Source: Candidatus Gastranaerophilales bacterium (GTDB lineage Bacteria > Cyanobacteriota > Vampirovibrionia > Gastranaerophilales > Gastranaerophilaceae). Taken from it: a stretch of 54,123 nt of DNA. Shown here piece after piece: positions 51,048 through 54,123 of this stretch. Under the pieces are notes generated by a model. The model saw nothing but the letters and a program-made list of their open reading frames with translations, was not told the origin of the DNA and did no database searches. The stretch spans positions 1 through 54,123 of the forward strand of contig CALUUH010000011.1 of NCBI GenBank assembly GCA_944323875.1. The letters are read 5' to 3'. A program made the position numbers and the translations under genes. The stretch's first letter is position 1. Every line of letters begins with the position of its first letter.

Positions 51048-52088
51048 TTATATTCTCATGCCGGTTACGGTATCAAATAAATAGATATCAGAAGGATTTA
51101 TGCTGAGTTCTATAGTTTTTCCGATGCTGTTTTCGGAAGAAAGTTTTGCGGAACATTTTTGACCGTTTACTCCAAAATATACTATTTTTTCAGAGCCTAA
51201 AAGTTCAACCATTTCAACCTCAGCCGTAAACTTTACTTCGCCGTTGCAAATCATTTTTTCAGGTCGGATACCGAGGGTAACTTCATTGCGCCCCCCCATA
51301 TCTTTTGCCGCCCTAAATGAACAACCGGCAAATCCAATATTGCTATCACTAACAGACGCATTGATAAAATTCATCTGTGGAGACCCGATAAATCCTGCTA
51401 CAAAAGTGTTTGCAGGATTGTCATAAATTTCTTCAGGTTTGTCTACCTGTTGAATAACACCTTTATCAAGCACAACAATTCTATCCCCCATAGTAAGCGC
51501 TTCTGTTTGATCATGGGTAACATAGATAAATGTTGTTTGAAGTTTTTCGTGTAATTTTTTTATTTCAGAGCGCATTTGTACACGTAATTTTGCATCAAGA
51601 TTGGATAAAGGTTCATCCATCAAAAACACTTTCGGGTTACGAACAATAGCCCGTCCGAGCGCTACACGCTGCCGCTGTCCGCCTGACAACTGTTTTGGCT
51701 TGCGGTCTAAATATTCGGTTAAATCAAGAATTTCAGCGGCTTCCTGCACTTTTTTTTCAATTGTGTCTTTGTCCACTTTTCTCATCTTTAACCCGAATGC
51801 AATATTATCTCTTACTGTCATGTGCGGGTAGAGCGCATAACTCTGGAATACAAAAGCAATATCGCGATCTTTCGGCTGAATATCATTGACTTTTTTGTCG
51901 CCGATGTATATGTCACCGCCTGTAATTTCTTCAAGTCCGGCTATCATACGTAATATTGTTGATTTGCCGCATCCTGAGGCTCCGACAAGCACTACAAACT
52001 CTTTATCTTCAATTGTTAAATCAACATTATCAATAACTTTTTTCTTGTCATAGATTTTTGTGACATTTTTTAAAACAACTTTACTCAT
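51048..52088 (-). CDS. Sugar ABC transporter ATPase (MalK/UgpC/MsmK type)
   Basis: The 346-residue ATPase energises CUT1-type sugar importers. It has Walker A GASGCGKST, the signature LSGGQRQRVALGRA, Walker B VFLMDEPLSNLDAKL and the switch histidine in VTHDQTEA, followed by a regulatory TOBE domain with LGIRPEKMICNGEV. No permease or binding-protein gene is in the window, so the ATPase is likely shared by several systems. It overlaps the end of the degenerate histidine-kinase gene by 8 bp. Confidence 0.95.
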   Translation of the reverse strand: MSKVVLKNVTKIYDKKKVIDNVDLTIEDKEFVVLVGASGCGKSTILRMIAGLEEITGGDIYIGDKKVNDIQPKDRDIAFVFQSYALYPHMTVRDNIAFGLKMRKVDKDTIEKKVQEAAEILDLTEYLDRKPKQLSGGQRQRVALGRAIVRNPKVFLMDEPLSNLDAKLRVQMRSEIKKLHEKLQTTFIYVTHDQTEALTMGDRIVVLDKGVIQQVDKPEEIYDNPANTFVAGFIGSPQMNFINASVSDSNIGFAGCSFRAAKDMGGRNEVTLGIRPEKMICNGEVKFTAEVEMVELLGSEKIVYFGVNGQKCSAKLSSENSIGKTIELSINPSDIYLFDTVTGMRI

Positions 52089-53196
52089 CTTCTTCCTTAT
52101 CTATAGGCAAAATAACATTATATGTTGAGCCTTTCATAACCTCGGATTTTACGGTGATTGTTCCGTTTAGTTTTTCCGCAAGATTTAGAGCAGTACCGAG
52201 ACTGAATGCTCTAACAATATTCTTTTTATTGACTTTATCGAGATGTTGATACGGATTGAACAAATCTTCTTTTTCGGTTTCTGTCAATCCGATACCCGTG
52301 TCTGATATTGTAATCTGCATATATTTTTTGTCATGTTTGGTATCAAGATCAAGAGAATTAACCGTATCTTGTTCTGCAACAGCTATTTTTATGGAAACAG
52401 ACCCTATTTCGGTTAATTTGATAGCTGCTTCCATAATGTTTTGTAAAATAGTTTTCAAAAAGTTTTCATCAGAATAGATTGTCTTTCTGTCAAAATCTTC
52501 ACTATAAAAATTAAACGCCAAATTTTTTAGAGAAAGCGCAACTTCATTGGCTCTGATAACACTCTGGATGGCGTTAAGAACATCAAACGTTTGATATTCC
52601 GGCCGGAAGTAATTAGCTTCGGACTGAGAAAAATCCAGCAGTTTATCCATAAAAAACAGCATATCATTCGCGTTTTTATTGATAATTTTAATATATTTTT
52701 CCTGTTTTTCGGTAATATCCCCGCCAAGACCGTCCAGCAATGCCTGAGAAAAGCCTAACATAGATTGCAGGGGTGATTTTAAATCAGTGGATAATTTTTC
52801 CAGCATAAGATTTTTATCTTTAGTCAGCCGGTTGGTTTCTTCCGCATTATCAAAAACAGCTGTCATTGCTGTAACATCACGTAATGTAACATAATATTGA
52901 TCGTCATAAAATCTTGCGCTTAATTCGACAAAAAATTCTTTAGCACAGGCGCTTACTGCCGCAGTAATAACAGAAGTCCTTTTGTTTGCCGATTTAGCAA
53001 TAACTTTCATCCCTTCTGTAACCAGATCATCTACATTACAATTTTCTAAAATTGAAGTTTCAACTTCAAACAAAGTTGCAGATTTTTTATTAGCCCAACA
53101 AATTTTTCCGTCAAGTTCTACGACCAAAACAGCGTCAGGAAGGTTAGTTAAGACTTCTTTATGGCTTATTGCATTCAATAATTTGGTTAAGTTCAT
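52081..53196 (-). CDS. PAS-domain histidine-kinase-like protein, probably a pseudokinase
   Basis: The 371-residue protein has an N-terminal PAS domain (residues about 12-110, LPDAVLVVELDGKICWANKK). A HisKA-like helix pair and a GHKL ATPase domain follow. In the H-box the expected S-H-E-L reads S-T-D-L (KLSTDLKSPLQSML), so the phosphoacceptor His is missing. The N-box reads EAAIKLT where N-A-x-K-F-T is usual, and the second glycine box is weak, while ISDTGIGL (G1) is kept. It has no membrane segment. It is translationally coupled to the sugar ABC ATPase gene. Autophosphorylation is unlikely; a ligand-sensing or scaffold role is possible. Confidence 0.85.
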   Translation of the reverse strand: MNLTKLLNAISHKEVLTNLPDAVLVVELDGKICWANKKSATLFEVETSILENCNVDDLVTEGMKVIAKSANKRTSVITAAVSACAKEFFVELSARFYDDQYYVTLRDVTAMTAVFDNAEETNRLTKDKNLMLEKLSTDLKSPLQSMLGFSQALLDGLGGDITEKQEKYIKIINKNANDMLFFMDKLLDFSQSEANYFRPEYQTFDVLNAIQSVIRANEVALSLKNLAFNFYSEDFDRKTIYSDENFLKTILQNIMEAAIKLTEIGSVSIKIAVAEQDTVNSLDLDTKHDKKYMQITISDTGIGLTETEKEDLFNPYQHLDKVNKKNIVRAFSLGTALNLAEKLNGTITVKSEVMKGSTYNVILPIDKEEDE

Positions 53197-53227
53197 AGTT
53201 GCATTACTTTCATAATTAGTATATACT

Positions 53228-53329
53228 AAATAATAACATAAAATTTGTCAGCGAAATTTTATTATTAATTTTTGTAATTTTTTACTGACAAACTAGCAAA
53301 AAAAATAATCTTTGGGTTTTAAAGCAAAA
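53228..53329 (+). promoter_or_regulatory. Intergenic control region with inverted repeat
   Basis: TTTGTCAG (53246-53253) and CTGACAAA (53285-53292) are inverted 8-bp arms. They are followed by GCAAAAAAAATAATCTTTGGGTTTTAA (from 53296), a member of the shared upstream element. The region lies between divergent genes. Confidence 0.4.
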
Positions 53330-53381
53330 AACACGAACAATGAAACTTCTGTAATAGAGATAAAAAAGTGAGGATAAGGCT

Positions 53382-53738
53382 ATGACAGAAATCAACACAA
53401 ACGCAGGGTTGCCAATCCAACCGAACGTAACCCCGAAAGAACCAAAACCGGCAGAAGCAGCGAAACCGGCACCTGTGGCAGAACCAGCAAAGGAAATGAC
53501 ACAGAAGGATTTGGGAAATGATCCGGCAGCAGCTATCGGCCAATCACAAATTCAGGTAAAGGCAGTGGACTCATTGGAAAATGACTTAAAAACACTGTTA
53601 GACAACCCTGAATTAGTCAAAAAATCTTTAGCTATAGGAGAAAAAGCTGAAGAAATTTACAAGGCAGAAGGCGTGGAAGATCCGCACCTAAAAGCTTTGA
53701 ATGTTGCAAAAGCCTTCGCAGATGAATTTGCGAAATAA
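53382..53738 (+). CDS. Small Pro/Ala-rich protein of unknown function
   Basis: The 118-residue protein has a Pro/Lys/Ala-rich N-terminal half (PKEPKPAEAAKPAPVAEPAK), probably disordered, and a helical C-terminal half (VDSLENDLKTLLDNPELVKK, then AIGEKAEEIYKAEG). There is no signal peptide. The ATG follows GAGGATAAGG. It resembles small linker or stress-type proteins but no family is recognised. Confidence 0.75.
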   Translation: MTEINTNAGLPIQPNVTPKEPKPAEAAKPAPVAEPAKEMTQKDLGNDPAAAIGQSQIQVKAVDSLENDLKTLLDNPELVKKSLAIGEKAEEIYKAEGVEDPHLKALNVAKAFADEFAK

Positions 53739-54123
53739 GAGAGAGAACGAAACAGCCTGACCCATTGCGGGTCAAGGCTATGGGGCAGGGAGAAAACAGA
53801 GAGTTTCAGAAAGCAGTGAACTGTTTGTTACAAAAGGCACTAAGGAGTTAATAAAGACGTTAGGACGCTAAGTTAGTTAATGAGTGACTAGGTGATTAAG
53901 TGATTGAGTGACTAAGTGGTTACAGGAATAAGTCAACGTGAAAAAAATTTCACATTGCCAATAAAATTTCCCTCGCCCCTTGCGAGAGTGTATAGTTAAA
54001 AATAGGTTGGGCTTCAGCCCAACAAAAATTAAAGTACGGCAGCTTTACTAAGCTGACAATTAAAGTGGCGGGCATGCCCGCTCGTTTAATAATAAAAAAG
54101 TGGTGCGCCAAAGGCGCACCGCA
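53739..54123. repeat. Repeat cluster at the right end of the window
   Basis: No gene is seen. It contains CACTAAGGAGTTAATA (as near 548), GACGTTAG/GACGCTAA units, octamers GTGACTAG/GTGATTAA (53883-53925), a palindromic element (53932-53959), a CCTCGCCCCTTGCGAGAG module, and then four hairpins: GTTGGGCT-tc-AGCCCAAC, CAGCTT-tact-AAGCTG, GCGGGCATGCCCGC and GGTGCGCC-aaa-GGCGCACC. Confidence 0.75.
53932..53959. repeat. Palindromic element, copy 6 of 6
   Basis: The arms are GTCAACGTGAAAAA and AATTTCACATTGCC. It is more diverged than the others but has the same flanks (GTGGTTACARRAATA before it). Confidence 0.75.

Overview
The window looks like a chromosome segment of an uncultured gut bacterium of the Gastranaerophilales (Vampirovibrionia or 'Melainabacteria', the non-photosynthetic sisters of Cyanobacteria). 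This is an inference. It rests on AT-rich coding sequence, prepilin-like proteins with the core AFTLAEVLITLAVIG, a SigF-like sigma factor beside the prepilin peptidase, and several lineage-specific proteins with a short N-terminal F-x-G motif. No rRNA or tRNA gene was found.

Layout. 0-3.3 kb: end of an unknown gene, repeat clusters, and pilin-like gene 1 with a long, conserved leader. 3.3-5.2 kb: prepilin peptidase and a sigma factor (minus). 5.3-10.3 kb: gatC, pyrG, an MFS sugar transporter, a B12-binding radical SAM protein and a small membrane protein (plus). 10.3-13.1 kb: a GC-rich repeat block, then pilin-like gene 2 with the same leader type, its prepilin cleavage site displaced by an in-frame mosaic of intergenic repeats. 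13.1-20.2 kb: radA (plus), then ispD, thiL, a GAF-GGDEF-HD protein, a ROK kinase and ychF (minus). 20.2-22.6 kb: a small accessory island with a frameshifted radical SAM gene, two XRE regulators, a decayed regulator fragment and two tandem type I toxin-antitoxin-like modules. 22.6-25.3 kb: secA. 25.4-35.1 kb: a phage-head island, all on the minus strand and intact (terminase subunits, portal, adaptor, scaffold-like, capsid, amidase, LuxR-type regulator), with no integrase, replication or recognisable tail genes. 35.2-39.5 kb: radical SAM/SPASM protein, a divergent TrpD-like enzyme, a ZIP transporter and ahcY. 39.6-50.3 kb: a giant GH13-like enzyme, lineage-specific membrane proteins, a TatD-associated-type radical SAM protein, two small paralogues and an ADP-forming acyl-CoA synthetase. 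50.4-54.1 kb: a His-rich secreted-type protein, a sugar ABC ATPase overlapping a degenerate histidine kinase, a Pro/Ala-rich small protein and a repeat cluster.

Main points for a second look. (1) Two tandem modules each encode a 23-residue hydrophobic peptide, with an antisense promoter (TTGAAA-17-TATAAT) and an antisense terminator embedded in the peptide codons. (2) Both pilin-like genes have an upstream small ORF with a G10 tract; losing one G (or gaining two) would join it to a frame that stays open to a TGA overlapping the pilin ATG. (3) The phage-head island looks domesticated or GTA-like. (4) The lectin-like C-termini of the pilin-like proteins resemble diversity-generating retroelement targets. 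(5) Intergenic repeats have entered a pilin gene in frame. (6) A short N-terminal tag and a shared upstream element recur on lineage-specific genes.
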